Assembly (NCBI RefSeq): GCF_027486195.1
Contig: NZ_JAIXPP010000084.1
Span: 1-33,513 of the forward strand
Origin: Novosphingobium sp.
GTDB taxonomy: Bacteria; Pseudomonadota; Alphaproteobacteria; Sphingomonadales; Sphingomonadaceae
Reading direction: 5' to 3'
Length of the DNA stretch: 33,513 bases
Shown here in pieces: positions 7,792 through 15,870 of the stretch. The first letter of the stretch is position 1. The number at the start of each line of letters is the position of its first letter. Position numbers and translations under genes: made by a program. Below the pieces are notes generated by a model. The model did not search any database and was not told where the DNA came from. It saw nothing but the letters and a program-made list of their open reading frames with translations.

Positions 7792-8478
7792 TCAAAGCGT
7801 CTTGTACCCGTCCGTCTCCACCGCCAGCGTCTGCATCCACTTGGCCAGCGAATCGCGCTTCGCCGGCATCAGCGCCTTGCCTGCGGGCGACAGCACGCGC
7901 GCGGGCACATCGCGCAGGTTTTCCTTGAGCATCGGCAGCACCGCCGGGCCATCGGGCTGGCCGCCGTTGGGGTCCGCCAGCGCCATGATCCGCGCCGCGC
8001 CGATCGCGCCGAGCCAATCGAGCGCATCGGCATCGTGGAGATAGAGCGATTCGGGCACGGTCGGCGTGCGATAGTACATGTGTTCGCGGATCGCGGCCTG
8101 CACGCGTGGCAACTTGGCCATCGGGAAGCCTGTGGGCGCGAGGATGCTGCCGACGATATCGGCGGCGACGTCCGAATGATCAAGATCAGGCTTCTCGTAG
8201 GGTTTGAACGCCGCCACATCGTGGAGATAGGCGGCCGCGAAGAGCACGTCGTCGTCCAGCGCAACATTGTCCGTGGCTGCCATGGCCTTGGCGAGCGCAT
8301 AGTCGCGGTCCGAATGCGAGGTGCCCCAGGCCGGGTGCTTGCAGTGCTCGATGTTGAACGCGCGCACCTGCTCGCGCCAGCCCACGGGCGGGGAATCGGC
8401 AAAAGCGGCAGTTGGCAGGGCGGCAGCCGGCACGGCGGCGAGCGCGAGGGCGGCGAGGAGCAGTTTCATCGGGCGCAT
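7792..8478 (-). CDS. Exported HD-domain protein
   Basis: A 228-residue protein with a clear signal peptide (basic start, hydrophobic LLLAALALAAVPAA, AFA cleavage region near residue 27). The mature part carries HD-superfamily metal ligands: His55 (GTSHSD), His86-Asp87 (AAAYLHDVAAF), His101 (DHSD), His133 (IREHM) and Asp149 or Asp151 (YLHDADALDWLG). Such proteins are usually phosphohydrolases, most often cytoplasmic, so export is unusual. The substrate is unknown; it could be a periplasmic phosphomonoester or nucleotide. The start at 8478 is supported by GGAGAAAG upstream. It is followed 2 bases later by a GNAT gene. Confidence 0.87.
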   Translation of the reverse strand: MRPMKLLLAALALAAVPAAALPTAAFADSPPVGWREQVRAFNIEHCKHPAWGTSHSDRDYALAKAMAATDNVALDDDVLFAAAYLHDVAAFKPYEKPDLDHSDVAADIVGSILAPTGFPMAKLPRVQAAIREHMYYRTPTVPESLYLHDADALDWLGAIGAARIMALADPNGGQPDGPAVLPMLKENLRDVPARVLSPAGKALMPAKRDSLAKWMQTLAVETDGYKTL

Positions 8479-8551
8479 GGGGGGCTTTCTCCGCGAAGTT
8501 GGCAAGAGGCTAGCACGCGCGGCGGCAGGCGCAATTGGTCCCTGCGGCCAA

Positions 8552-9604
8552 TCACGCTGCTCCGTGCCACGCCACCCACGCACCGTGGGCATGCGCCTCG
8601 CCCAGCAGCACCGGCTCGCCGCCGCCGGGCCAATACCGCACGGTCAGCTCATGCCGGAAGGTCTCGCGATTGGTTTCCAGCATGATCCACGCGATACGCT
8701 GGCCTGCCTCACCCGCGCCGGTGATCGCCGCCGTGATCCGCGCGCGGGTTTCGGGCGGCAGATATTGCCAGACGATCGAATGGTAGAACACGCGGGTGGT
8801 GCCTTCCGCCAGTGGCGCGGCAAGGCGCTGGTCCACCCAGTCCCCCGCATCCATCTGCGTAAGGGTCGGCGGCTGCTCCCCCGCCAGCCGGATCGCCGCG
8901 TCGATGCGGGCCATGCGCTCGGTCACCTCGGCCCAGACATAGCTCTTGAGGCGCAGCGCTTCGGCGGGATCGGCGAGGTTTACCGGCGCGCGGTCGCAGC
9001 CTTGAATGGACGTTATCTCCACCGGCGCGGGCACAGGCGCAGGCCCACGCCATTCGGGCTTGATCTGCATCGGCGAATCCGCCGGGCCGACTTCGGTGCC
9101 GCCGAGTTCGTAGTGATAGCGGTCCATCATTGTGTTGACGCCCGCGCTGGCCCCCAGCTCGTTCAGCTCGAAGAGGGGGCCCATGCGCGGTGAAAGCCAC
9201 AGCAGCGCTGCCATGATCGAGGCCGAACGCCCAGCCTCGTTGGTCTGCGGCGGCCCATCGAGCCATGGCAGCAGCGCCGCATCGTGCTGGCGGGCAAGGT
9301 CCACGATCAGCGCATCCACTGCGTCCTGATCGGTCACCTCCCCGCGATAGACCGCGGCAAGCCGCAGATCCGCGCCAGAGAGGACAAGATGATGGAAGCC
9401 CCCCGCCAGCCGCAGCGGCAGCGCATCTTCGAGCGGAATGCCCGGCCAGCTTGCCAGCCGCCGTCCCGTTTCGGTCTCGCCCGAAAGGAGCGCCAGCTGC
9501 GCCCGCACCACCCGCGCAGTGCAGGGCGCGCCGTTGTTTGCCGCGTGATCCGCTTGCCAGGCAATCGCCGCCGCGACGTCGTGCGTATCCATGACCCGTT
9601 CCAT
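8552..9604 (-). CDS. DUF2332 family protein
   Basis: A 350-residue soluble protein that I recognise as a DUF2332-type protein. It has an N-terminal [15 protein letters not shown] segment, [13 protein letters not shown] in the middle (a GASAG-like loop, reminiscent of a nucleotide- or methyl-donor-binding turn), and a C-terminal [18 protein letters not shown] segment. The function of the family is unknown. The start at 9604 is preferred because AAAGGG lies 7 bases upstream; an ATG at 9592 is an alternative. It diverges from hisG with 43 bases between starts, so the two promoters must be compact or overlap coding sequence. Confidence 0.85.
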   Translation of the reverse strand: MERVMDTHDVAAAIAWQADHAANNGAPCTARVVRAQLALLSGETETGRRLASWPGIPLEDALPLRLAGGFHHLVLSGADLRLAAVYRGEVTDQDAVDALIVDLARQHDAALLPWLDGPPQTNEAGRSASIMAALLWLSPRMGPLFELNELGASAGVNTMMDRYHYELGGTEVGPADSPMQIKPEWRGPAPVPAPVEITSIQGCDRAPVNLADPAEALRLKSYVWAEVTERMARIDAAIRLAGEQPPTLTQMDAGDWVDQRLAAPLAEGTTRVFYHSIVWQYLPPETRARITAAITGAGEAGQRIAWIMLETNRETFRHELTVRYWPGGGEPVLLGEAHAHGAWVAWHGAA

Positions 9605-9647
9605 ACGGTTGCCCTTTCCGGCCCTTTGCCATAGGGGCGGGCGCGTC

Positions 9648-10319
9648 ATGACCGCGCCGACCCCTATCGTTTTCGCCCTGCCCAAGGGCCGCATCCTCGA
9701 CGAGGCGCTGCCGCTGCTGGCGGACGCCGGTGTCGTGCCCGAGGCGGACTTCTTCGACAAGGCCTCGCGCAAGCTGAGCTTTGCCACCAGCCGGGCGGAC
9801 ATGACGATCATCCGCGTCCGCGCCTTCGATGTGGCAACTTTCGTCGCCCACGGCGCAGCGCAGGCGGGGATCGTCGGTTCGGATGTGATCGACGAGTTCG
9901 ACTACGCCGATCTCTACGCGCCGGTCGATCTCGATATCGGGCACTGCCGCCTTTCGGTGGCCGAACCGGCAGCGGCGGTCGAAAGCGGTGCGACTGCACG
10001 CGAAAGCCATGCCCGCGTCGCGACCAAGTATCCCAGCCTCACGCGCCGCCATTTCGAGAAGCTCGGCGTCGCCGCCGAAGTCGTGAAGCTCAACGGCGCG
10101 ATGGAACTGGCGCCTTCGCTGGGCCTCGCCAGCCGGATCGTCGATCTCGTCTCCTCGGGCCGCACGCTCAAGGACAACGGCCTTGTCGAGACCAGCCGCA
10201 TCATGCCCGTCTCGGCGCGCCTCATCATCAACCGCGCCGCGCTCAAGACCGATCCCGCACGCATGGGCGCGCTGATCGATACGTTCCGCGAACTCGTAGC
10301 GCGCCGGAAGGCCGCCTGA
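9648..10319 (+). CDS. hisG: ATP phosphoribosyltransferase, short form
   Basis: A 223-residue catalytic subunit for the first step of histidine biosynthesis: ATP plus PRPP gives phosphoribosyl-ATP. Visible features are [16 protein letters not shown] at the N-terminus, [22 protein letters not shown], and the PRPP-binding loop near [15 protein letters not shown]. It ends soon after [10 protein letters not shown], so the C-terminal regulatory domain of long-form HisG is missing. Short-form enzymes need the HisZ subunit, which is not in this window. The start at 9648 has GGGGCGGG upstream. Its stop overlaps the hisD start by one base (TGATG), indicating coupling. Confidence 0.97.
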   Translation: MTAPTPIVFALPKGRILDEALPLLADAGVVPEADFFDKASRKLSFATSRADMTIIRVRAFDVATFVAHGAAQAGIVGSDVIDEFDYADLYAPVDLDIGHCRLSVAEPAAAVESGATARESHARVATKYPSLTRRHFEKLGVAAEVVKLNGAMELAPSLGLASRIVDLVSSGRTLKDNGLVETSRIMPVSARLIINRAALKTDPARMGALIDTFRELVARRKAA

Positions 10320-11605
10320 TGCAGCGTCTCCACACCCGTGACGCGGGCTTTGCCGCCGCTTTCGCCGCCGTCGTCAGCGATCGGCGCGAGAGCGATGCCG
10401 ATGTGGCGCGCGATGTGAGCGCCATTCTTGCCGACGTTCGCGCGCGCGGTGATACCGCGCTGGCGGACTATACCGCGCGCTTCGATGGCCACGATCTGGG
10501 CGAAGATTGGCGCATCCCGGCGGAGACCTGCCGCGAGGCTTTCGACGCGCTCGATCCGCCTTTGCGCGCCGCGCTCGAACTCGCGGCGGAGCGCATCCGC
10601 GCCTATCATGCCGCACAGCTTCCCGAGCCCCGCGACTATGTCGATGCTGCCGGCGTCCGCCTCGGCGCGAAGTGGGGCCCGGTCGATGGTGCGGGGCTCT
10701 ATGTTCCCGGCGGACGCGCGGCCTACCCGTCCTCGCTGCTGATGAACGCCATTCCCGCCAAAGTTGCGGGCGTAGGCCGGCTCGTGGTCACCACGCCGAC
10801 CCCCAAGGGCACGATCAATCCGCTGGTCCTCGCCGCCGCGCACCTTGCCGGCGTAGATGAAGTCTGGCGCGTCGGCGGTGCCCAGGCCATCGCCGCGCTG
10901 GCCTACGGCACGGATCGCATCGCGCCCGTCGATGTGATCACCGGGCCGGGCAATGCCTGGGTAGCCGAAGCCAAGCGCCAGCTCTACGGCGTGGTCGGCA
11001 TCGACATGGTGGCGGGCCCCTCGGAAATTCTCGTCATCGCCGATGGCGCCAACAATCCGCAGTGGATCGCCGCCGACCTGCTCAGCCAGGCCGAGCACGA
11101 TCCCGCCGCGCAGTCGATCTTGATCACCGACGATACCGCCTTTGCCGATGCAGTGGCCGCCGCAGTCGAGGCCGAGATCGCGCTGCTGCCCACAGCCGCC
11201 GTCGCCCGCGCCAGCTGGGATGCGCACGGGGTGATCATCGTCGTCGAGTCGCTGGCAGAAGCGCCCGCCCTCGCCAATGCGCTGGCGGCCGAGCACGTGG
11301 AAATCGCGACAGATGATCCCGAAGCGCTGTTTGCGGGCATCCGCCACGCGGGTTCCGTCTTCCTCGGCCGCTACACGCCCGAGGCCATCGGCGATTACGT
11401 GGCCGGGCCCAACCACGTGCTGCCCACCGGGCGGCGCGCGCGGTTTGCTTCGGGCCTGTCCGTGCTCGATTTCATGAAGCGCACCAGCTTCCTCTCCGTG
11501 AGCGAAGGCTCGCTTGGTGCGGTAGGCCCGGCAGCGGTGGCGCTGGCCGAGGCGGAAGGGCTTGCCGCGCATGCCCGCTCGATCGAATTGAGGCTTGGAA
11601 TATGA
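10319..11605 (+). CDS. hisD: Histidinol dehydrogenase
   Basis: A 428-residue zinc enzyme that oxidises L-histidinol to L-histidine in two NAD-dependent steps, the last reactions of the pathway. It shows GLYVPGGRAAYPSSLLMNAIPAKVAGV, the DVITGPGNAWVAEAK stretch, GPSEILVIAD, the catalytic AEHDP segment in LLSQAEHDPAAQ, and the C-terminal GPNHVLPTGRRARF with zinc and substrate ligands. The length is normal. It lies between hisG and nusB with 1-base and 4-base overlaps (TGATG, ATGA), so the three form one tightly coupled operon. Confidence 0.98.
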   Translation: MQRLHTRDAGFAAAFAAVVSDRRESDADVARDVSAILADVRARGDTALADYTARFDGHDLGEDWRIPAETCREAFDALDPPLRAALELAAERIRAYHAAQLPEPRDYVDAAGVRLGAKWGPVDGAGLYVPGGRAAYPSSLLMNAIPAKVAGVGRLVVTTPTPKGTINPLVLAAAHLAGVDEVWRVGGAQAIAALAYGTDRIAPVDVITGPGNAWVAEAKRQLYGVVGIDMVAGPSEILVIADGANNPQWIAADLLSQAEHDPAAQSILITDDTAFADAVAAAVEAEIALLPTAAVARASWDAHGVIIVVESLAEAPALANALAAEHVEIATDDPEALFAGIRHAGSVFLGRYTPEAIGDYVAGPNHVLPTGRRARFASGLSVLDFMKRTSFLSVSEGSLGAVGPAAVALAEAEGLAAHARSIELRLGI

Positions 11606-12051
11606 CCCGCTCGAAGGCCCCCAATCGATCTGCCGCGCGGCTCGCCGCCGTGCAGGCGCTCTACCAGCTCGAGATGGAAAAGCCCCAGCTGCACCTGCTG
11701 CTGGACGAGTTCCACATGCACCGCCTCGGCGCGGAGATCGAGGACGACCAGTACCTCGAAGCCGATGTTGCCTTCTTCGACGATGTGGTGCGCGGCGTTG
11801 CAGCGCGGCGTGACGAGATCGACGACGTGCTGACACGCCGGCTGGCGGACGGCTGGTCGATCTCCCGGCTCGATCGCACCATGCTCCAGATCCTGCGCGC
11901 AGGTGCCTACGAGCTGATGGCCCGCGCGGATATCAACGTAGGCACCGTGATCGGCGAATACCTCGACGTAGCCCACGCCTTCTTCGACGCGCGCGAGACC
12001 AAGTTCGTCAACGGGCTGCTTGATGCCGTGGCGAAGGACGTGCGGAAGTAA
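11602..12051 (+). CDS. nusB: Transcription antitermination factor NusB
   Basis: A 149-residue all-helical protein. It has the N-terminal arginine-rich RSAARLAAVQALYQLEME, the middle FFDDVVRGVAARRDEIDDVL, and the conserved C-terminal LDRTMLQILRAGAYELMARADI...VIGEYLDVAHAFFD..ETKFVNGLLDAVAKD pattern. NusB binds boxA RNA with NusE (ribosomal protein S10) and is needed for antitermination of rRNA operons. Its start overlaps the hisD stop (ATGA). In many sphingomonads nusB is linked to housekeeping genes, so the his link is not surprising. Confidence 0.98.
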   Translation: MTRSKAPNRSAARLAAVQALYQLEMEKPQLHLLLDEFHMHRLGAEIEDDQYLEADVAFFDDVVRGVAARRDEIDDVLTRRLADGWSISRLDRTMLQILRAGAYELMARADINVGTVIGEYLDVAHAFFDARETKFVNGLLDAVAKDVRK

Positions 12052-12077
12052 ACGCCCCCTCGGCAGAGCCCCTATCT

Positions 12078-12158
12078 CGTCATTCCCGCGAAGGCGGGAA
12101 TCCAGAGCCCCACACCCAGCGCCAGCCGCACTGGATTCCCGCCTTCGCGGGAATGACG
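12078..12158. repeat. 28-bp perfect inverted repeat built from ATTCCC-N8-GGGAAT units
   Basis: The 28 bases at 12078-12105 recur exactly as their reverse complement at 12131-12158, separated by 25 bases. Each arm holds the internal palindrome ATTCCCGC-GAAG-GCGGGAAT. The arm pattern ATTCCC-N8-GGGAAT equals the consensus of the Neisseria dRS3 repeat; similar arms are scattered through many proteobacterial genomes. The element lies between the convergent nusB and fghA genes and may act as a bidirectional terminator. Confidence 0.85.
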
Positions 12159-12207
12159 AAGAATTGGGTGGGGCTCAGCTTTCAACCAACCATGAGCCGC
12201 ATCACCC

Positions 12208-12271
12208 GCGAGCGTAGCGAAGCAATCCAGAGCGGTTAGCGTGACGCTCTGGATTGCTTCGCTACGCTCGC
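12208..12271. repeat. 27-bp perfect inverted repeat hairpin
   Basis: The 27 bases at 12208-12234 recur as reverse complement at 12245-12271 around a 10-base loop, giving a very stable hairpin. Its right arm reads CTGGATT, then a different core (GCTTCGCTACGCTCGC), then AATGACGAA. The outer parts are the same as in the repeat 50 bases upstream, while the core differs. It lies just 19 bases before the fghA stop codon and may help end both convergent transcripts. Confidence 0.85.
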
Positions 12272-12290
12272 AATGACGAAGGCTGGGAGA

Positions 12291-13163
12291 CTACAAACGC
12301 TCGGCGTGCCAGCGGATGTGATCGTCCATGAAGCTGGAGATGAAGTTGTAGCTGTGGTCGTAGCCGTCCTGCAGACGCAGCGTCAGGTCCACGTCCGCTG
12401 CCTTGCACGCGGCCTCGAACAGCTCGGGGCGCAGTTGTTCGGCGAGGAAGCCGTCCGCCGCGCCCTGATCGATCAGGATGGCGCCCGCCGGGCGCTTGCC
12501 CTCTTCCACCAGCGCGGTCGCATCGTGCGCGCGCCACGCGGCGCGGTCCTGCCCCAGATAGCCGCCGAGCGCCTTGTGGCCCCACGGCACTTGCCCGGGC
12601 GCGACGATCGGCGCGAAGGCGGATAGCGATTTGAACTTGTCCGGGAAGGTCAGGCCGATGGTCAGCGCACCGTGGCCGCCCATCGAATGGCCGGTGATGC
12701 CCATGCGCGCCGGATCGATCGGGAAATGTTCCTCGATAAGCGCAGGCAGTTCATGCGCGATGTAATCCCACATGCGGTAGTGCGCCGCGAAGGGTTCCTC
12801 GGTGGCATTGACGTAGAAGCCTGCGCCGAGGCCGAAATCGTAGGCGCCTTCGGCGTCATCCGCCACACCCTCGCCGCGCGGGCTGGTATCGGGGGCCACG
12901 AAGATGATGCCATGTTCGGCGCAGGCACGGCGGTACTCGCCCTTGTCCGTCACGTTGGCGTGGGTGCAGGTCAGCCCCGAAAGGTAGAACAGCACCGGGA
13001 GCTTGGCTCCCGCTTCCACCTGCGCCTTTGCCGCTTGGGGGGGCAGGAAGACCGAAAAGGTCATTCCCGTCCCCGTCGCGGTGGATTGGTGCCGATAGAC
13101 GCCGAGCGTGCCGCCATGGGCTTTGCTGGTCGAAACGGTCTCAAACGTGGAATCAGGCACCAT
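12291..13163 (-). CDS. fghA: S-formylglutathione hydrolase
   Basis: A 290-residue esterase-D-family alpha/beta hydrolase that cleaves S-formylglutathione to formate and glutathione, the last step of glutathione-dependent formaldehyde detoxification. The conserved LSGLTCTHANVTDKGEYRR (61-79) precedes the nucleophile elbow GHSMGGHGAL with Ser160. The acid is Asp237 (DQGAADGFL) and the base His270 (GYDHSYNFI), in the same contexts as human esterase D. GGA lies 6 bases before the ATG. A glyoxalase-fold gene ends 12 bases upstream and is probably co-transcribed. The usual partner, S-(hydroxymethyl)glutathione dehydrogenase, is not next to it. Confidence 0.96.
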   Translation of the reverse strand: MVPDSTFETVSTSKAHGGTLGVYRHQSTATGTGMTFSVFLPPQAAKAQVEAGAKLPVLFYLSGLTCTHANVTDKGEYRRACAEHGIIFVAPDTSPRGEGVADDAEGAYDFGLGAGFYVNATEEPFAAHYRMWDYIAHELPALIEEHFPIDPARMGITGHSMGGHGALTIGLTFPDKFKSLSAFAPIVAPGQVPWGHKALGGYLGQDRAAWRAHDATALVEEGKRPAGAILIDQGAADGFLAEQLRPELFEAACKAADVDLTLRLQDGYDHSYNFISSFMDDHIRWHAERL

Positions 13164-13175
13164 GGATATCCTGTC

Positions 13176-13550
13176 TCAGCTGCCGATCACGTGCAGCGCG
13201 CACAGCTTGTTGCCGTCCGGATCGCGCAGATACGCGAGGTAGAACGGCGAGCCTTCGCGCGGCCCCGGCGGATCTTCGCAGGCGGTTCCGCCATTGGCGC
13301 AGCCGGCCGCGTGCCAGGCATCGGCCTGTTCGGGCGTCATCGCGAAGCCGACCGTGCCGCCGTTGGCGCAAGTGGCGGGCTCACCATTGATTGGCGGTGT
13401 GAGCAGGAACATGCTGCCATTGTGCGCGTAGATGAGCCGCCCCTTGGGATCGACCATCCCGGGCTTTCCGCCGAACGCCGCGAACGTGGCGTCATAGAAC
13501 TTCTTCGAGCGCTCGATATCATTGCTGCCGAGCATGACGTGCGAAAACAT
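13176..13550 (-). CDS. VOC (glyoxalase/bleomycin-resistance fold) protein
   Basis: A 124-residue single VOC-fold protein. FSHVMLGSNDIERSKKFYDATFAAFG (first beta-alpha-beta unit) supplies the His metal ligand. The end is YLAYLRDPDGNKLCALHV, with Glu replaced by Lys-Leu in the usual DPDGN-x-[IL]-E position, so one typical metal-ligand Glu may be missing. Metal or substrate cannot be assigned. AGGAG sits 5 bases before the ATG at 13550. It immediately precedes fghA, and glyoxalase-fold genes of this type are often found with glutathione-dependent formaldehyde genes, so a glutathione-related role is likely. Confidence 0.88.
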   Translation of the reverse strand: MFSHVMLGSNDIERSKKFYDATFAAFGGKPGMVDPKGRLIYAHNGSMFLLTPPINGEPATCANGGTVGFAMTPEQADAWHAAGCANGGTACEDPPGPREGSPFYLAYLRDPDGNKLCALHVIGS

Positions 13551-13578
13551 GGCCTCTCCTTTTGTAGTCAGCCTTGTG

Positions 13579-13600
13579 ACCGCCCCGGTTCGGGGTCGGT
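13579..13600. terminator. Possible hairpin terminator behind the TetR gene
   Basis: ACCGCCCCG (13579-13587) pairs with CGGGGTCGGT (13591-13600) with one bulged T and a 3-base loop. It lies 67 bases beyond the TetR stop and before the VOC start. There is no T tract, so this is only a structural candidate. Confidence 0.3.
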
Positions 13601-13666
13601 GCGGGATGGGGTTTGCCCGCGCGGAGGGGATATGGTCAAGGGGCGAGCGGAGGGCTGCGCGAGATT

Positions 13667-14320
13667 TCAATCGGCCCGGTCACGCCGCGAAATGCCGCGC
13701 ACGAAAATGCCGACGGCATGGGCTACCTGCCGCTCGATCTCGGCATCATCGGGCGGAGGGATCAAGCCGCTGGAGACGCGCAGATGGAGATCGCCGCGCA
13801 CCATGGCGAGGAACTGCTCGGCTGCGAGGCGCGGATCAGGGCAATCGATCAGCCCCTCGGCGTGAAACCGCGCAAATGCTGGCGTCAGCACAGAATAGGC
13901 CGCCTCAGGGCCATAAGCGAAGAAGGTTCGCGCCACTTCGGGAAAACGCTGCCCTTCTCCGTGCACGGTGCGATGAATGACCAGCGCATCGGGCTGACAC
14001 AGCCGGGTAAGGAAAATCTTGCCGAACGCGTAGAGCAGCGAAGCCGGATCGCGCGATGTGTCGGCCAGTTCCTCGAGCGGCCCGATCACCGCCTCGCACT
14101 TGCGCTGCATCACCGCCTGGAACAGTTCCTCCTTCGAGGTGAAGTATTTGTAGAGCGTGGCCTTCGATCCCCCCAGCCGCGCGGCGATCGTGGACATCGA
14201 GGTGATGCCATAGCCCTCAAGGGCAAACGCCTCCGCCGCCACGGCGAGGATGTTTTCTCTCCGTTCGTCAGGGCTTTGTCGCCCCAGCCTCCCCTTGGCC
14301 AATGTCTCGCTAGTGACCAT
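13667..14320 (-). CDS. TetR/AcrR family regulator, probable repressor of the adjacent efflux operon
   Basis: A protein of about 217 residues. The N-terminal HTH region runs from ERRENILAVAAEAFALEGYGITSMSTIAARLGGSKATLYKYF; its ATLYKYF end is the standard TetR recognition-helix signature. The C-terminal ligand domain has an FxARFHAEGLI segment and is of the usual length. It diverges from a three-gene tripartite efflux operon, so it most likely represses that operon and itself, and is released by a toxic ligand. Two matching 17-bp sites lie in the intergenic region. The start ATG is 14320; a GTG at 14329 is an alternative. Confidence 0.9.
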   Translation of the reverse strand: MVTSETLAKGRLGRQSPDERRENILAVAAEAFALEGYGITSMSTIAARLGGSKATLYKYFTSKEELFQAVMQRKCEAVIGPLEELADTSRDPASLLYAFGKIFLTRLCQPDALVIHRTVHGEGQRFPEVARTFFAYGPEAAYSVLTPAFARFHAEGLIDCPDPRLAAEQFLAMVRGDLHLRVSSGLIPPPDDAEIERQVAHAVGIFVRGISRRDRAD

Positions 14321-14327
14321 TCCGTAC
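14311..14327 (+). promoter_or_regulatory. Operator-like site, copy 1 (TetR start region)
   Basis: TAGTGACCATTCCGTAC matches a second site at 14369-14385 in 14 of 17 positions. It covers the TetR start codon, which would suit autoregulation. Confidence 0.5.
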
Positions 14328-14368
14328 ACTTATTCACTTGACTCGGCGGACGCAAGCCTTCATCTCGT

Positions 14369-14385
14369 TAGTGACCGAACCGTAC
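14369..14385 (+). promoter_or_regulatory. Operator-like site, copy 2 (efflux promoter region)
   Basis: TAGTGACCGAACCGTAC repeats the site at 14311 with three mismatches, 58 bases apart, in the same orientation. It lies just upstream of the efflux operon start (14393 or 14405). Its extension TGAC-N11-GTCA (14372-14390) is partly palindromic, as expected for a dimeric repressor. Confidence 0.5.
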
Positions 14386-14392
14386 TGTCATT

Positions 14393-15856
14393 ATGGTGTC
14401 ATCAATGCATTTGGGTATTCCGCCAAAGCACGTCCGCAAGGCGCTGCGCACTGTCCTGCTGCTGGGCAGCTGCGGCGCGCTGGCCGGGTGCGCCACCGTG
14501 CCTGATCTCGGCCCGCGCCCGGCCCTGCGCGATTCGTCCACGCTGGGCGCGGTCGCGGCTCCTGCCGATGCAGCCACGGGCGAGTGGCCCGGCGATGGCT
14601 GGTGGAAGGACTATGGCGATCCACAGCTTGCCGCACTGATCGAGGAAGCGCTGGCAGGTTCGCCGACGCTGGCGGCCGCCGATGCGCGTGCCCGCAAGGC
14701 AGCGGCCTATGCGCAAAGCGCTGGCGCCGCGCTGCTTCCCTCGCTCAGCGCCGATGGCCAGGTGACCGAAGTCAAGCAGAGCTACAACAATGGCTTCCCC
14801 GCGCAATTCGTGCCCAAGGGGCTGAACGAAACTGGACGCGTCAGCCTCGATCTCAATTACGAGCTCGATTTCTTCGGCAAGAACCGAGCAGCCCTGCGCG
14901 CCGCAACATCGGAGCGTGAAGCCGCCGGGCTCGAGGCACGCGCGGCCCGGCTGGCGCTGGCCACCTCGGTCGCCGCTGCCTACGCCGATCTCGCCCGCCT
15001 TGCTGCCGAACGCGAAGTGCAGGTGGCTGCCGTGCAGCAGCGCGAGGAAGTGGCCGCGCTCGTCGCTCGCCGGGTGACGAGCGGGCTCGACACGCGCGGC
15101 GAGCAGCGTCAGGCCGATGCCGCAGTGCCACTGGCGCGGGGCGAGCTCGCCGCGACGGACGAGGCCATTGCGCTCACCCGCAATCGCATCGCCGCCCTGC
15201 TCGGGGCCGGGCCGGAGCGCGGCGCGGCGATTGCCCTGCCCTCGCCCCGCAGGCTGACCACCCCCGGCCTGCCCGCCAACCTCGCGCTCGATCTTGTCGG
15301 CCGCCGCGCCGACATCGCAGCCGCGCGCCGCCGCGCCGAAGCTGCCGGGGCGCGCATCACCGTCGCGCGCGCTGGCTTCTATCCCAACGTCAATCTCATG
15401 GGCTTCATCGGCCTGCAGTCGCTGGGCCTCGGCAATCTGACCGCCCAGGGATCGGACATCGCGCAAGCCGGCGCTGCAATCAGCCTGCCGATCTTCTCGG
15501 GCGGGCGGATTCAGGGCAACTACCGCGCCGCGCGGGCCGACTATGACGAAGCCGTGGCGCAATACGACCAGACCTTGGTGCGCGCGCTCAATGAAGTGGC
15601 CGATGTGGCGGCCTCGCAGCGCGCGCTCGGGGTGCGGCAGGCGGAGGCACATGCCGCGCTCGCCGCTTCGGAGGAAGCCTACAGCATCGCGCGGCGGCGG
15701 TATGAGGGCGGCCTTTCGCCCTATCTCTCGGTGCTGACGGCGCAGGACGCGCTGCTTCGCAACCGCCAGCTTGTCGCCGCGCTCGATGCGCGTGCGCTGA
15801 CCCTCAATGTAGAGCTGATCCGCGCCCTTGGCGGCGGATACGGCCCGAAAGCCTGA
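14393..15856 (+). CDS. Efflux outer-membrane lipoprotein, OprM/NodT family
   Basis: A protein of up to 487 residues. It starts with a lipoprotein signal peptide whose LAGC lipobox places the lipidated Cys near residue 32. Two outer-membrane-efflux-protein repeats follow, with the typical GDGWWKDYGDPQLAALI opening, LDLNYELDFFGKNRAALRAA, the internal repeat start RRADIAAARRRAEAAGARI, and the closing SYSIARRRYEGGLSPYLSVL-type segment. It forms the trimeric channel of a tripartite pump. The start is uncertain: ATG 14393 and ATG 14405 both lack a clear ribosome site. It is the first gene of the operon with EmrA- and EmrB-like partners. Confidence 0.92.
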   Translation: MVSSMHLGIPPKHVRKALRTVLLLGSCGALAGCATVPDLGPRPALRDSSTLGAVAAPADAATGEWPGDGWWKDYGDPQLAALIEEALAGSPTLAAADARARKAAAYAQSAGAALLPSLSADGQVTEVKQSYNNGFPAQFVPKGLNETGRVSLDLNYELDFFGKNRAALRAATSEREAAGLEARAARLALATSVAAAYADLARLAAEREVQVAAVQQREEVAALVARRVTSGLDTRGEQRQADAAVPLARGELAATDEAIALTRNRIAALLGAGPERGAAIALPSPRRLTTPGLPANLALDLVGRRADIAAARRRAEAAGARITVARAGFYPNVNLMGFIGLQSLGLGNLTAQGSDIAQAGAAISLPIFSGGRIQGNYRAARADYDEAVAQYDQTLVRALNEVADVAASQRALGVRQAEAHAALAASEEAYSIARRRYEGGLSPYLSVLTAQDALLRNRQLVAALDARALTLNVELIRALGGGYGPKA

Positions 15857-15870
15857 AGAAAGAGCACCCG

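Noticed and set aside
9914..11836. Very long minus-strand open frame antisense to hisG, hisD and nusB
   Set aside because: It covers three certain genes on the other strand and shows low-complexity Arg/Gly/Ala composition without family motifs.
14332..14366. TTGACT (14338-14343) as a -35 box for the efflux operon
   Set aside because: The bases at the right distance (around 14361) do not resemble a -10 box, so no promoter was annotated from it.
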